Assembly (NCBI GenBank): GCA_003216725.1
Contig: QCIL01000002.1
Span: forward strand, 1 to 64,000
DNA: 64,000 nucleotides
DNA from: Prochlorococcus sp. AG-402-L18
GTDB lineage: Bacteria > Cyanobacteriota > Cyanobacteriia > PCC-6307 > Cyanobiaceae
Reading direction: 5' to 3'
Shown: positions 1 through 8,761 of the stretch, in pieces
How positions within the stretch are numbered: the first letter of the stretch is position 1
How the letters are laid out: every line of letters begins with the position of its first letter
Position numbers and translations under genes: made by a program
Notes under the pieces: model-generated
Told to the model about the DNA's origin: nothing
The model's database searches: none
Seen by the model: the letters and a program-made list of their open reading frames with translations, nothing else

Positions 1-579
1 GGCCTTATTGAAACTAATAATTTGGAAATTGCCTTAAAAGAAGATCAAATAAAAAGGTATGAATTAGCCGTAGAAAAAGATGTTTATTCATTGGTTGAAT
101 TATCTCAGAGAAAAGATGAATTATTAAAATTACAAAAACAAAAAATTATTAATTTAGCAGATAAAAAAAGTATAGAAATTGATCTTTTTAATTCAAAACT
201 TAGAAGCCCAATTGATGGATTTATCCTTGCAATTAATACTCGAGTTGGAGAAAGGCCTAAAAATGAGGGTATTTTAGAGATAGGTTCAAGTCAGAATATG
301 GAAGCGCTCATAGAAGTTTATGAATCAGATATAGATAGAGTTTTTATTTCTCAGGATGTTTTATTGAGTAGTGAAAATGGAGGTTTTAATAAAACATTAA
401 AAGGACAAGTAATTAGAATTAGTCCAAAGGTAAAACAAAGAAAAGTTTTATCCACCGACCCTACCGGAGATGCTGATGCTCGTATAATAGAAGTTTTGGT
501 TCAACTAAATGAGGAATCGATAAATGTAGTTAGAAATTATGCCGGAATGAAGGTCATAGCAAAATTTCAACCATTATGA
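1..579 (+). CDS. devB: HlyD/DevB-type membrane fusion protein, 5' partial
   Basis: The frame is open to the left edge, so the first visible TTG at 22 is internal and the gene is truncated by the window; 192 residues are visible. They run from a Lys/Glu-rich helical stretch (coiled-coil hairpin) into a lipoyl-like half-motif (SPIDGFILAINTRVGERP) and then a beta-rich domain ending near VRNYAGMKVIAKFQPL, the order seen in HlyD-family adaptor proteins. Such adaptors bridge an inner-membrane ABC exporter to the outer membrane. The stop overlaps the start of the permease gene by 4 bp (ATGA), and an ATPase follows, the gene order of the DevBCA exporter. The substrate is unknown; the dev name reflects family, not heterocyst function. 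Confidence 0.85.
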   Translation, partial: GLIETNNLEIALKEDQIKRYELAVEKDVYSLVELSQRKDELLKLQKQKIINLADKKSIEIDLFNSKLRSPIDGFILAINTRVGERPKNEGILEIGSSQNMEALIEVYESDIDRVFISQDVLLSSENGGFNKTLKGQVIRISPKVKQRKVLSTDPTGDADARIIEVLVQLNEESINVVRNYAGMKVIAKFQPL

Positions 580-1748
580 ATTTTTCATTCCTGAAATATA
601 GAAAAATACCGTTAGCATGGTTACTTTTAACAAGGCAGCCACTTAGGTTAATAGTAGCGATTGCAGGCATAAGTTTTGCAGGTATTTTAATGTTTATGCA
701 ATTAGGTTTTAGAGATGGTTTATTTGATACCAGTGTAACCATTCATAAACTTTTAGATGCTGATCTTGTTTTAATTAGCCCAAGATCAAAAAGTTCTATA
801 AGTATGAGTGGTTTTCCAAGAAGAAGATTAATTCAAGCTATGGCTTTAAATGAAGTGGAAAGAATAGCTCCTGTTAACTTAAATTATTTATTATGGAGGA
901 ATCCAGAAAATTTGAAGACAAGATCAATTCTAGCTTTAGGATTTAATCCTGCTGATTCTCTTCTTTTAGGGGATGGGTTCACTGAAAAAGCGGATAGACT
1001 TAAAAGTCCAGGTAGAGTTCTTTTTGATAAACTCTCTAGACCTGAATTTGGACCTATTGAAGAATGGTTTTTATCGGAAAAGAGAGTTGAAACTGAAGTA
1101 GCTGGCAAAAGAGTAATTGTTGAAGGTCTTGTTGAGTTGGGACCATCTTTTGGAGCTGACGGTAACTTGATAACTAGTAGGGAAACATTTTTAAGACTTT
1201 TCCCCTCCAATCCTAAAGGAAGTATTGAGATAGGTTTAGTAAAACTTCGAAGCGGCTCAAATCCAATTTCAATCTCTAGGACTTTAAATAATTCACTTCC
1301 CAACGATGTTCGTGTTCTGACAAAAAAAGAGTTTATAGAATTCGAAAAGAATTATTGGAGAAATAGTACAGCAATTGGTTTTATTTTTAGTTTGGGCGCC
1401 TTGATGGGTTTTGTAGTTGGTTGCGTCGTTGTTTATCAAATTCTTTACAGTGATGTTACTGATCACCTTCCCGAGTATGCAACATTATTGGCAATGGGAT
1501 ACAGACTAAAATCTCTTTTCTTCGTTGTTGCTAGAGAAGGTTTTTTATTGGCATTTTTTGGGTATTTACCTGCTTATTTTTCAGGACAAATACTTTATTC
1601 TGTTGTTAGGAATTCCACAAAACTTCCTATATTTATGGATGCAAATAAAACAATTTTAATTTTTGTTTTGATTTTAATTATGTGTATGGGTTCTGCCGGA
1701 GTTGCCATGCGTAAATTGGTTGAGGCTGATCCTGCCGAAATATTTTAA
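576..1748 (+). CDS. devC: DevC-type ABC exporter permease (FtsX/MacB-like)
   Basis: This 390-residue inner-membrane protein has one hydrophobic segment near residues 21-45, a large extracytoplasmic domain (about 50-260), then three membrane segments (about 265-290, 320-345 and 355-378). This is the FtsX/MacB permease plan. The C-terminal sequence EADPAEIF is typical of DevC proteins. It starts by ATGA overlap with the adaptor gene and is followed 10 bp later by the ATPase gene, so all three are probably co-translated. The family exports glycolipids or other amphiphiles; the cargo here cannot be read from sequence. Confidence 0.88.
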   Translation: MNFSFLKYRKIPLAWLLLTRQPLRLIVAIAGISFAGILMFMQLGFRDGLFDTSVTIHKLLDADLVLISPRSKSSISMSGFPRRRLIQAMALNEVERIAPVNLNYLLWRNPENLKTRSILALGFNPADSLLLGDGFTEKADRLKSPGRVLFDKLSRPEFGPIEEWFLSEKRVETEVAGKRVIVEGLVELGPSFGADGNLITSRETFLRLFPSNPKGSIEIGLVKLRSGSNPISISRTLNNSLPNDVRVLTKKEFIEFEKNYWRNSTAIGFIFSLGALMGFVVGCVVVYQILYSDVTDHLPEYATLLAMGYRLKSLFFVVAREGFLLAFFGYLPAYFSGQILYSVVRNSTKLPIFMDANKTILIFVLILIMCMGSAGVAMRKLVEADPAEIF

Positions 1749-1758
1749 TGTAATTAAT

Positions 1759-2478
1759 ATGTCTAAAAATAAAAAAAAAAATTATGAACTAAAAGCAGTC
1801 TCTATAAATAATTTAAGTCATTCTTATGGAAAGGATTTGAATAAAAAAAAAGTTCTCAATAATGTGAATCTATTTATTCAAAAAGGTGAATTGGTTCTTT
1901 TAAAAGGTCCTTCTGGTTGTGGCAAAACCACACTACTAACTCTAATTGGTGCATTGCGAACTTGCCAAAGTGGAGATTTAACAGTTTTAAATAATCAATT
2001 AAATGGTGCATCATCAAAAACTAGACAAAAACTTAGAAGAAATATTGGTATGATTTTTCAGGGCCATAATCTTCTTAGGTGTTTAACGGCAGAACAAAAT
2101 GTCCAAATGGGCGCAGATTTGCTTAAAGGTTTCACTTATATCCAAAGAAGACAGATTGCAAGAAAATGGCTTTCAGCAGTTGGATTAGAAGATCATCACA
2201 AAAAATTGCCAAGTGATTTGTCTGGAGGACAGAAACAAAGGGTTGCTATAGCTAGAGCCTTATCGGCTAATCCCAAACTTTTATTAGCTGATGAACCGAC
2301 TTCAGCTTTGGATAGTGTTACAGGCAGAGAAATTGTGATGCTTTTAAGAAAATTAGCAAAAGAACAGAATTGCTCAGTACTTATGGTTACTCATGATCCA
2401 CGGATTACAGATATGGCAGACAGGATATTAAATATGGAGGATGGTAAGATATATAGTGCACTTAGTGAGTTAAAATAG
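1759..2478 (+). CDS. devA: DevA-type ABC exporter ATPase (LolD/MacB family)
   Basis: The nucleotide-binding subunit of the exporter, 239 residues from ATG 1759. An in-frame ATG at 1702 would bury the start in the permease gene and adds residues that do not fit the family, so the internal start is preferred. Visible motifs are Walker A GPSGCGKTT (about residue 50), Q-loop FQGHN, signature LSGGQKQR and Walker B LLADEPTSALD followed by an H-loop (VTHD). The spacing fits the LolD/MacB/DevA branch. It should energise the permease just upstream. Confidence 0.9.
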   Translation: MSKNKKKNYELKAVSINNLSHSYGKDLNKKKVLNNVNLFIQKGELVLLKGPSGCGKTTLLTLIGALRTCQSGDLTVLNNQLNGASSKTRQKLRRNIGMIFQGHNLLRCLTAEQNVQMGADLLKGFTYIQRRQIARKWLSAVGLEDHHKKLPSDLSGGQKQRVAIARALSANPKLLLADEPTSALDSVTGREIVMLLRKLAKEQNCSVLMVTHDPRITDMADRILNMEDGKIYSALSELK

Positions 2479-2497
2479 TTTAAGGTTAAAAATTTTT

Positions 2498-2650
2498 ATG
2501 TCAAAGAGAAGAAATTTAAAAAAAGAAAAGCAAGAACGTAATCGTGCATATGCTAGAAAATTCAAGAAAAGGAAACTTAGAACTGATGGTCGTCCTGATG
2601 GCATGGGTAATGTAACTGGAACAGCTAATAATGGTGGGGCTGCAGATTAA
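2498..2650 (+). CDS. Small basic conserved-type protein, 50 aa
   Basis: ATG 2498 to TAA 2650 encodes 50 residues. The first 28 are packed with Lys/Arg (MSKRRNLKKEKQERNRAYAR) and the tail is Gly/Asn/Ala-rich (GTANNGGAAD). It starts 19 bp after the devA stop. The basic N-terminus suggests nucleic-acid or ribosome contact, but no family is recognised and no function is assigned. Clean boundaries and codon use like the neighbours support a real gene. Confidence 0.7.
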   Translation: MSKRRNLKKEKQERNRAYARKFKKRKLRTDGRPDGMGNVTGTANNGGAAD

Positions 2651-2712
2651 GATACTTTTTTTATCTTTTTATTTTTTAGGTTTTATCTAAACAAGATAAA
2701 TAGAAAATATTT

Positions 2713-3624
2713 ATGAACGTAAGTATAATTATTCCGACATATAATAGAAAACCAATATTGGAGAAATGCCTTAGTGCTCTTGAGAATCAGAAATTAAATA
2801 AAAATTTGGCTAATTATGAAATTGTGGTAGTTGATGATGGGTCCACAGATGGAACGAGTTTGTGGATAAAAAATAATAAAGATAATTTACCTCACGTTGT
2901 TTTATATGAACAAGATCATGGAGGACCTGCATTAGGCCGAAATCTTGGAGTAATTAAGTCAAAATACGAAACTATAATATTTATCGATAGTGATCTTATT
3001 GTTTTAGATGATTTTTTGATTTCTCATGTTGATAAATTGAATACCTTTTGGGAAAAAAATATTAAGAAGTGTTTTACTTATGGTTCAGTAATTAATACTT
3101 CTAATTTTCAAAATCCTCAAAATGAAAAATACAAGCTTTTGGATACTTCTTTTGCTTACTTTGCTACGGGTAATGTTGCCATATCAAAGGAATTAATTCT
3201 TAGTGTTGGCTTATTTGATACTTCTTTTAGTCTTTACGGTTGGGAAGATTTAGAATTGGGTGAAAGGTTAAAGAGAATTGGTACAAAATTAATTAAATGT
3301 CCAAAAGCAGTAGGTTTTCACTGGCATCCACCATTTTGTTGTGAACAAATTCCTTCATTAATAAAACAAGAAAAAGAGAGGGCAAGGATGGCTTTAGTTT
3401 TTTATAAGAAACATTCGAATTTTAGGGTTCGACTAATGATTCAATTAACACCTCTTCATTATTTAATTTGGCATATCCTTTGTTTGGGAGGATTTATAAG
3501 TGTTGAAAGATTACAACCACTACTGCAGTTTCTAGTAAATTCGAAAAGAAATAGATTGGCTCTAGAGATTCTTAGAATTCCTCTTAATCTAATTTACATT
3601 AAACAACTAAACAAATTGAGATAA
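2713..3624 (+). CDS. Family 2 glycosyltransferase
   Basis: A 303-residue GT-A fold glycosyltransferase. The N-terminus has the family 2 nucleotide-sugar site (VSIIIPTYNR, then VVVDDGSTDGT near residue 40), a DxD-type metal motif (FIDSDL, near 95) and an acceptor-side motif GWEDLELGERL near residue 178. This last pattern resembles chondroitin-synthase-like or galactosyltransferase C-terminal domains. No membrane anchor precedes the catalytic domain. It probably adds a sugar to a surface polysaccharide or glycolipid; donor and acceptor are unknown. It stands alone between a small ORF and the rpsB promoter. Confidence 0.85.
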   Translation: MNVSIIIPTYNRKPILEKCLSALENQKLNKNLANYEIVVVDDGSTDGTSLWIKNNKDNLPHVVLYEQDHGGPALGRNLGVIKSKYETIIFIDSDLIVLDDFLISHVDKLNTFWEKNIKKCFTYGSVINTSNFQNPQNEKYKLLDTSFAYFATGNVAISKELILSVGLFDTSFSLYGWEDLELGERLKRIGTKLIKCPKAVGFHWHPPFCCEQIPSLIKQEKERARMALVFYKKHSNFRVRLMIQLTPLHYLIWHILCLGGFISVERLQPLLQFLVNSKRNRLALEILRIPLNLIYIKQLNKLR

Positions 3625-3652
3625 GAAACTTTTAGAAATACAGATCACTTGC

Positions 3653-3658
3653 TACAAT
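3653..3658 (+). promoter_or_regulatory. Probable -10 box of the rpsB-tsf promoter
   Basis: TACAAT lies 95 bp before the rpsB start and about 20 bp before the first stem of the predicted leader structure, so a transcript starting near 3665 would contain the whole pseudoknot. No clear -35 element is seen, which is common in this group. This is inference from position and sequence only. Confidence 0.4.
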
Positions 3659-3678
3659 ATTAAAATCCTTAAACCACA

Positions 3679-3743
3679 CATCTGGCTGTTTCGGGTGATT
3701 CAACTATTTTGGATTTCCCGCCAGATGGAGGCTAACCCGAAAC
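3679..3743 (+). promoter_or_regulatory. rpsB 5' leader, predicted H-type pseudoknot
   Basis: Two perfect complementary pairs interleave: CATCTGGC (3679-3686) with GCCAGATG (3720-3727), and GTTTCGGGT (3688-3696) with ACCCGAAAC (3735-3743). Order A-B-A'-B' gives a pseudoknot with 8 bp and 9 bp stems. The second ends 9 nt before the rpsB ATG, and the purine-rich GGAGG at 3727-3731 lies between the closing strands. Known ribosomal-protein leaders, including S2 leaders in other bacteria, allow autoregulation by the protein. That role here is inferred. Confidence 0.7.
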
Positions 3744-3752
3744 TATTTAATT

Positions 3753-4457
3753 ATGGCTGTTGTATCACTATCGGAAATGATGGAAGCTGGTGCTCATTTT
3801 GGGCATCAAACGAGACGTTGGAATCCCAAAATGTCTAAATATATCTACTGTGCTCGTAATGGTGTACATATTATTGATCTTGTTAAAACTGCACTATGTA
3901 TGAATAATGCTTACAAATGGACAAGGAACGCTTCTAAAAGTGGAAAAAGATTTTTATTTGTAGGAACAAAGAAGCAAGCATCCGATGTGGTAGCACAAGA
4001 AGCTACAAGGTGTGGGGCAGCTTATGTAAATCAAAGATGGCTCGGTGGCATGCTTACAAATTGGACAACCATGAAGGCACGGATTGAAAGATTGAAAGAT
4101 CTTGAAAGGATGGAAAGTACTGGTGCTATAGCGATGAGACCTAAAAAGGAAGCAGCTGTATTGAGAAGAGAACTAGAAAGATTGCAAAAATATCTCGGTG
4201 GACTCAAGGGTATGAGAAGACTTCCAGACGTAGTTGTTCTCGTAGATCAGCGAAGAGAATCTAATGCTGTTTTAGAAGCTAGGAAATTAGATATCTCATT
4301 AGTATCTATGTTAGATACTAACTGTGATCCAGATTTGTGCGAAATACCTATTCCATGTAATGATGATGCAGTCAGATCTGTTCAACTTATTTTAGGAAGA
4401 CTTGCAGATGCTATAAATGAAGGAAGAAAAGGATCTAATTCAGAAAGAAAAAATTAA
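3753..4457 (+). CDS. rpsB: 30S ribosomal protein S2
   Basis: A 234-residue S2 protein. The N-terminus ([25 protein letters not shown], split here as [16 protein letters not shown]) and the segments [19 protein letters not shown] and [12 protein letters not shown] are hallmarks of the family. S2 binds late to the head/platform junction of the 30S subunit with S1. It is followed 41 bp later by tsf, the usual bacterial pair, and is preceded by the structured leader, so both genes may be controlled together. Confidence 0.98.
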   Translation: MAVVSLSEMMEAGAHFGHQTRRWNPKMSKYIYCARNGVHIIDLVKTALCMNNAYKWTRNASKSGKRFLFVGTKKQASDVVAQEATRCGAAYVNQRWLGGMLTNWTTMKARIERLKDLERMESTGAIAMRPKKEAAVLRRELERLQKYLGGLKGMRRLPDVVVLVDQRRESNAVLEARKLDISLVSMLDTNCDPDLCEIPIPCNDDAVRSVQLILGRLADAINEGRKGSNSERKN

Positions 4458-4498
4458 CTTAAATTTTAAAAATTACAAATCACTATTTTTTAAATTAA

Positions 4499-5155
4499 AT
4501 GGGAAACATTACAGCAAAACTTGTTAAAGATCTTAGAGATAAAACTGGCGCAGGAATGATGGACTGCAAAAAAGCACTAAATGAGACTGATGGAAATGTT
4601 GAAAAGGCACTAGAGTGGCTTAGAAAAAAAGGTATTGCCAGTGCTGAAAAGAAATCAGGAAGAGTTGCTGCTGAAGGTTCGATTGGAAGCTACATTCATA
4701 CAGGTTCAAGAGTTGGTGTACTAATAGAAATAAACTGCGAAACTGATTTTGTTGCTCGAGGCGACATATTTCAATCCCTTTTGAAAGATGTTTCAATGCA
4801 AGTAGCTGCCTGTCCGAATGTAGAATATGTATCTATTGATGAAATCCCTCAGAATGTTGTAGATAAAGAAAAACAGATTGAAATGGGTAGAGATGATTTA
4901 TCAGGTAAACCTGAACAAATTAAAGAAAAAATTGTAGAAGGAAGAATTTCAAAAAGACTAAATGAATTAGTATTACTTTCACAACCATACATCAAAGATA
5001 GTTCAGTGACTGTTGAGGATATTGTTAAACAAGCTGCTGCAAAAATTGGAGAAAATATCAAAGTAAGACGTTTCACAAGATATACTCTAGGTGAAGGAAT
5101 AGAAAAGAACGAAATGGACTTTGCTGATGAAGTAGCTTCATTACAAAGTAAATAG
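4499..5155 (+). CDS. tsf: Translation elongation factor Ts
   Basis: EF-Ts recharges EF-Tu by releasing GDP. The 218-residue protein starts with the UBA-like domain ([21 protein letters not shown], with the invariant [12 protein letters not shown]), followed by the core motif [11 protein letters not shown] near residue 78. It ends with a short coiled-coil/C-terminal module ([14 protein letters not shown]). The length matches the short cyanobacterial form. It sits directly after rpsB, probably in the same transcript. Confidence 0.98.
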   Translation: MGNITAKLVKDLRDKTGAGMMDCKKALNETDGNVEKALEWLRKKGIASAEKKSGRVAAEGSIGSYIHTGSRVGVLIEINCETDFVARGDIFQSLLKDVSMQVAACPNVEYVSIDEIPQNVVDKEKQIEMGRDDLSGKPEQIKEKIVEGRISKRLNELVLLSQPYIKDSSVTVEDIVKQAAAKIGENIKVRRFTRYTLGEGIEKNEMDFADEVASLQSK

Positions 5156-5183
5156 AATCTTTGATTATATTGATAATGGTCTA

Positions 5184-6236
5184 GTGATAGAGGAAATTAA
5201 TAATCAGCTTGTCAAGGCAGATATAAGAAAAAAATTACTTATAAATAAAATTTATAAGGAATATGAACTATACCTTCAGATTGTAAGAAAATTAATATAC
5301 CCTTCTGTGGAAAAGGGTATACGTAGATTATGCTCTAATTTGTCTATGAGTAATATTTTCTTAAGTGAAAAAGAATTTGGCTTGTTTTTAGAAAAAAAAA
5401 TTAATAATATTATCAATTCTCATATACCTTTTCTCACGATAGAGCAATTAAAAATAAGAGAAATTGAATTTACTAATCAAAATTTAACAAATAACACTTC
5501 AATCGATATTGAACAAAATAAAGGTTGTCAAATTAATTCAAGCTTTGATTATGATTTTATATCTGAAGAATCTCTGAAATTCAATATCAATGAAAAAATA
5601 GATAATGATTATAAATTTTATCAAACCTATAAAAGTGATAATTTAAAATCTCTTGATTTCGATAAAAATAATCAATTTGATGATTCACAAAATTCAAATC
5701 CTAACGAAAAGATGGATATAGAAAAACAATTTTTTTCATCTTTATTAGAGTTATTAGAAGAGGATAATTTAGTTCAAATTAATGGTTTTGAAAATTTAAA
5801 AGGCAAAAATGGAGTCAATTATCAAAATATTGATCTTGATAGGTTTGATTTAATTGATAATTCTTTATCTAAATTGTTAAAGAACTTTTCTTATAAGGTT
5901 AATTTAGAATTGTATAAGTCAAATTTGATTAAAAAAATAATTTCAGAAAAATCTTTTAATTTTCTTACAGATAAAAAATTCATGATGAAAAATCCACATC
6001 CATTTGTTATCAATTTTGATCTAAATAATAATCAATCACAAAAGAATGTCTCTAAACTCCCAAGTATTTTTTTGTTTAATATTACAACTGTTGAATTAGA
6101 ATTTAAAAATTTAAATCTATCTATTCAAAGAAATCAAATAAATGAACTCAAAAGTCAATTTCAGGTTTTGATAAAAAAAGAAAAATACTGGAGACAAAAA
6201 GAAATAAATTTGAATAAAATGAATAGAAAAAAATAG
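5184..6236 (+). CDS. Unrecognised low-complexity protein between tsf and recG
   Basis: GTG 5184 opens a 350-residue protein very rich in Asn, Lys, Asp and Ser. The N-terminal 90 residues and the C-terminal 60 look ordered (helical KKLLINKIYKEYELYLQIV; C-terminal FLFNITTVELEFKNLNLSIQ). The middle (about 100-200) is Asn/Asp-rich and probably disordered. No motif is recognised. It is 28 bp after tsf and 12 bp before recG on the same strand, so it is likely cotranscribed. The mix of conserved-looking ends and a variable middle suggests fast evolution. Confidence 0.7.
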   Translation: MIEEINNQLVKADIRKKLLINKIYKEYELYLQIVRKLIYPSVEKGIRRLCSNLSMSNIFLSEKEFGLFLEKKINNIINSHIPFLTIEQLKIREIEFTNQNLTNNTSIDIEQNKGCQINSSFDYDFISEESLKFNINEKIDNDYKFYQTYKSDNLKSLDFDKNNQFDDSQNSNPNEKMDIEKQFFSSLLELLEEDNLVQINGFENLKGKNGVNYQNIDLDRFDLIDNSLSKLLKNFSYKVNLELYKSNLIKKIISEKSFNFLTDKKFMMKNPHPFVINFDLNNNQSQKNVSKLPSIFLFNITTVELEFKNLNLSIQRNQINELKSQFQVLIKKEKYWRQKEINLNKMNRKK

Positions 6237-6247
6237 TTTTTTCTAAT

Positions 6248-8704
6248 GTGAGCAAAAAAGAAAATTATATTAAATCTATAAAAGACTGGATAAGACCACT
6301 TCAGAAGTCTCTAACTATTGAAACTGAAAATAATTTTATAAATACACTTGGGAGGCATAAACACTTTAGTGATTATTTATTTGACTCAATGACTAATCTT
6401 GATAATCTTAATTTGTCAGATGAATATTTAATCAAATTTTGTGATTTTTCTAGAATGTATTTTGAATATAATAAGTTGGATTTTTATCAAAGAAAAAGGT
6501 TAATAATTGACACTAGAAAAACCCTCTACAAATTAGGAAAAAGTTTTGATAAAGATAATTCTGTTAAAAAAACCTATCCAAATCTTTTAAATGTAATTGA
6601 CTCAAGTTTATCTCTCGAGTCAGATATTTCTGTTATAAAAAATGTTGGCAAAATTTATAAAAATAAACTTAATGAATTGGGTCTCTTTAATATAAAAGAC
6701 TTAATTAATTATTTCCCACGAACTTATTTAGACTATACAAATAGAGTAAAAATAATTAATCTAAAGCCAGATAATCTATATACTTGTATTGCTTATATAA
6801 AAAAGTTCTATATTTATAAAAGTCAAAAAAATAGTAATTTATCAATAATGAATATTGTAATTGCTGATGAAACTTCGTCAATTAAGGTTACAAAATTCTT
6901 TCTTGGAAAAAGATTTAGATCGTATTCATTCTTCTCTTCCCAAAAATCTCTATATACTCTAGGAACTAAACTAGCTATATCAGGAAAGGTAAAATTTTCA
7001 GAGTATGGTAAGACTTTTGTTGATCCTAATATTGAAATTTTGAAAAATAATAACGATGATTTTAATTTTTCAGGAAAGATAATGCCCTTGTACTCATTAT
7101 CTGATTCTTTATCTAATATGAGTTTTATAAAAATAATGAAAAAGGTATTAATCTATTCAAAAAATTACCCTGATATCTTAAATAAAAAACAACTTGATTC
7201 ATTATCTTTATTGTCAAGAAGTGAATCATTAATAAATATTCATTTACCCACAAGTCAAAAAATATTGAATGAATCAAAAAAAAGATTAGTATTTGATGAA
7301 TTGTTTCTTTTGCAACTAAAATTGCTATTAAAAAAAAGGAAGGTAAAAAGTTATATAGTTCCTAAAGATTTACCTAATAAAAGATTTTTACTTAAAGAAT
7401 TTTTAAACAAAATACCCTTCAAATTAACAAAATCTCAAGTAAAAGTTCTTAATGAAATTAAACGGGATTTATCAAGTTCTGCTCCTATGTCAAGACTTCT
7501 ACAGGGAGATGTGGGTAGTGGTAAAACCATTATTGCAATTGCTTCTCTTTTAATAGTTATTGAAAAAGATTTGCAAGGCGCGTTTATGGCGCCAACAGAA
7601 GTTTTAGCTGAACAACATTACAAAAATTTAATAAAATATTTAAATCCTTTGTTTGTTTCTGTAGAAGTTTTGACAGGAAATACCTCTCAAAAAAAGAGAA
7701 AGGAAATTCTCTCAAATTTAGATAATGGGTTAATAGATATTCTTGTGGGTACTCATGCAATCTTCGAAGATAAAGTTATTTTTAATTCATTAGGGATTGT
7801 AGTAATAGATGAACAACATAGATTTGGTGTTACCCAAAGAAATCGATTACTTAATAAAGGAGAAAATACAAATCTTTTATCAATGACAGCTACACCAATT
7901 CCAAGAACCCTTGCACTTGCTCTTTATGGTGATTTAGATATTAGTCAGATAAATGAACTACCTCCAGGTAGAATTCCAATAACTACAAAAATAATTTCAG
8001 AAGATGATTTAAGCGATTTATTTAAGATAGTTGAAGAAGAAATTAAAAATGGTAAGCAGGCTTATGTGATTTTGCCATTGATAGAAGACTCTGAAAAACT
8101 TAATTTAAGTTCTGCAAAAAATACTTTTAAATATTTGTCAGATGAAGTTTTTATTAAAAATAAAGTTGGTTTGCTTCATGGGAAATTAAGTTCTCACGAT
8201 AAGAATAAAGTAATTAATTCTTTTTTAAAAAAAGAAATTGATATATTGGTCTCTACTACTGTAATTGAGGTTGGGATTGATGTACCTAATGCTTCTATTA
8301 TGATTATTTATAACTCAGAGAGATTTGGATTATCCCAGTTACATCAACTTAGGGGAAGAGTTGGTAGAGGCGTACATAAATCATTTTGTTATTTAGTAAC
8401 GCAAAATAAAAACGTATCAGAAAATATGAGGCTATCTGTTTTACAGAAATCTAATGATGGGTTTTATATTGCTGAAAAAGACTTAGAAATTAGAGGGCCA
8501 GGACAGCTTTTGGGATATAAACAATCTGGACTCCCTGATTTTTTACTAGATAATCTTCCGAACAATAGGATTTTAATTGAAAAGGCTAGAAATGAGGCTC
8601 TTAAGGTGCTTAAGGATGATCCTGATTTAAAGACCAATAGAATAATTAAAGAAATCCTTACTAAAAATTCTGATAATAAATTCATACATGACTTCTTAAA
8701 TTAA
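6248..8704 (+). CDS. recG: ATP-dependent DNA helicase RecG
   Basis: RecG regresses stalled replication forks and branch-migrates Holliday junctions. The 818-residue protein starts at GTG 6248. An N-terminal extension of about 130 residues precedes a helix-hairpin-like segment and the OB wedge domain (about 150-270). Helicase motifs follow: Walker A LLQGDVGSGKT (about 418), GTHAIFED, DEQHRFG (about 519), TATPIPRTLA, and motif VI HQLRGRVGRG (about 700). The C-terminal RecG-specific FEIRGPG-like site appears as EIRGPGQLLG. The long N-terminus matches the cyanobacterial/plastid form. Confidence 0.97.
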   Translation: MSKKENYIKSIKDWIRPLQKSLTIETENNFINTLGRHKHFSDYLFDSMTNLDNLNLSDEYLIKFCDFSRMYFEYNKLDFYQRKRLIIDTRKTLYKLGKSFDKDNSVKKTYPNLLNVIDSSLSLESDISVIKNVGKIYKNKLNELGLFNIKDLINYFPRTYLDYTNRVKIINLKPDNLYTCIAYIKKFYIYKSQKNSNLSIMNIVIADETSSIKVTKFFLGKRFRSYSFFSSQKSLYTLGTKLAISGKVKFSEYGKTFVDPNIEILKNNNDDFNFSGKIMPLYSLSDSLSNMSFIKIMKKVLIYSKNYPDILNKKQLDSLSLLSRSESLINIHLPTSQKILNESKKRLVFDELFLLQLKLLLKKRKVKSYIVPKDLPNKRFLLKEFLNKIPFKLTKSQVKVLNEIKRDLSSSAPMSRLLQGDVGSGKTIIAIASLLIVIEKDLQGAFMAPTEVLAEQHYKNLIKYLNPLFVSVEVLTGNTSQKKRKEILSNLDNGLIDILVGTHAIFEDKVIFNSLGIVVIDEQHRFGVTQRNRLLNKGENTNLLSMTATPIPRTLALALYGDLDISQINELPPGRIPITTKIISEDDLSDLFKIVEEEIKNGKQAYVILPLIEDSEKLNLSSAKNTFKYLSDEVFIKNKVGLLHGKLSSHDKNKVINSFLKKEIDILVSTTVIEVGIDVPNASIMIIYNSERFGLSQLHQLRGRVGRGVHKSFCYLVTQNKNVSENMRLSVLQKSNDGFYIAEKDLEIRGPGQLLGYKQSGLPDFLLDNLPNNRILIEKARNEALKVLKDDPDLKTNRIIKEILTKNSDNKFIHDFLN

Positions 8705-8761
8705 AATATTTCTTGTTAATTTCTTTATTTATGTAAATATAAAATTAAAAAATTTAAATAA

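Noticed and set aside
884-1303. 139-residue minus-strand frame inside devC
   Set aside because: It lies wholly within the permease gene, is Ser/Leu/Pro-rich as expected for an antisense frame, and has no family signal.
2449-2467. ATATAGTGCACTTAGTGAG near the devA end, resembling the ATAGT-N5-ACTAT palindrome
   Set aside because: It lacks the ACTAT half-site and is inside conserved coding sequence.
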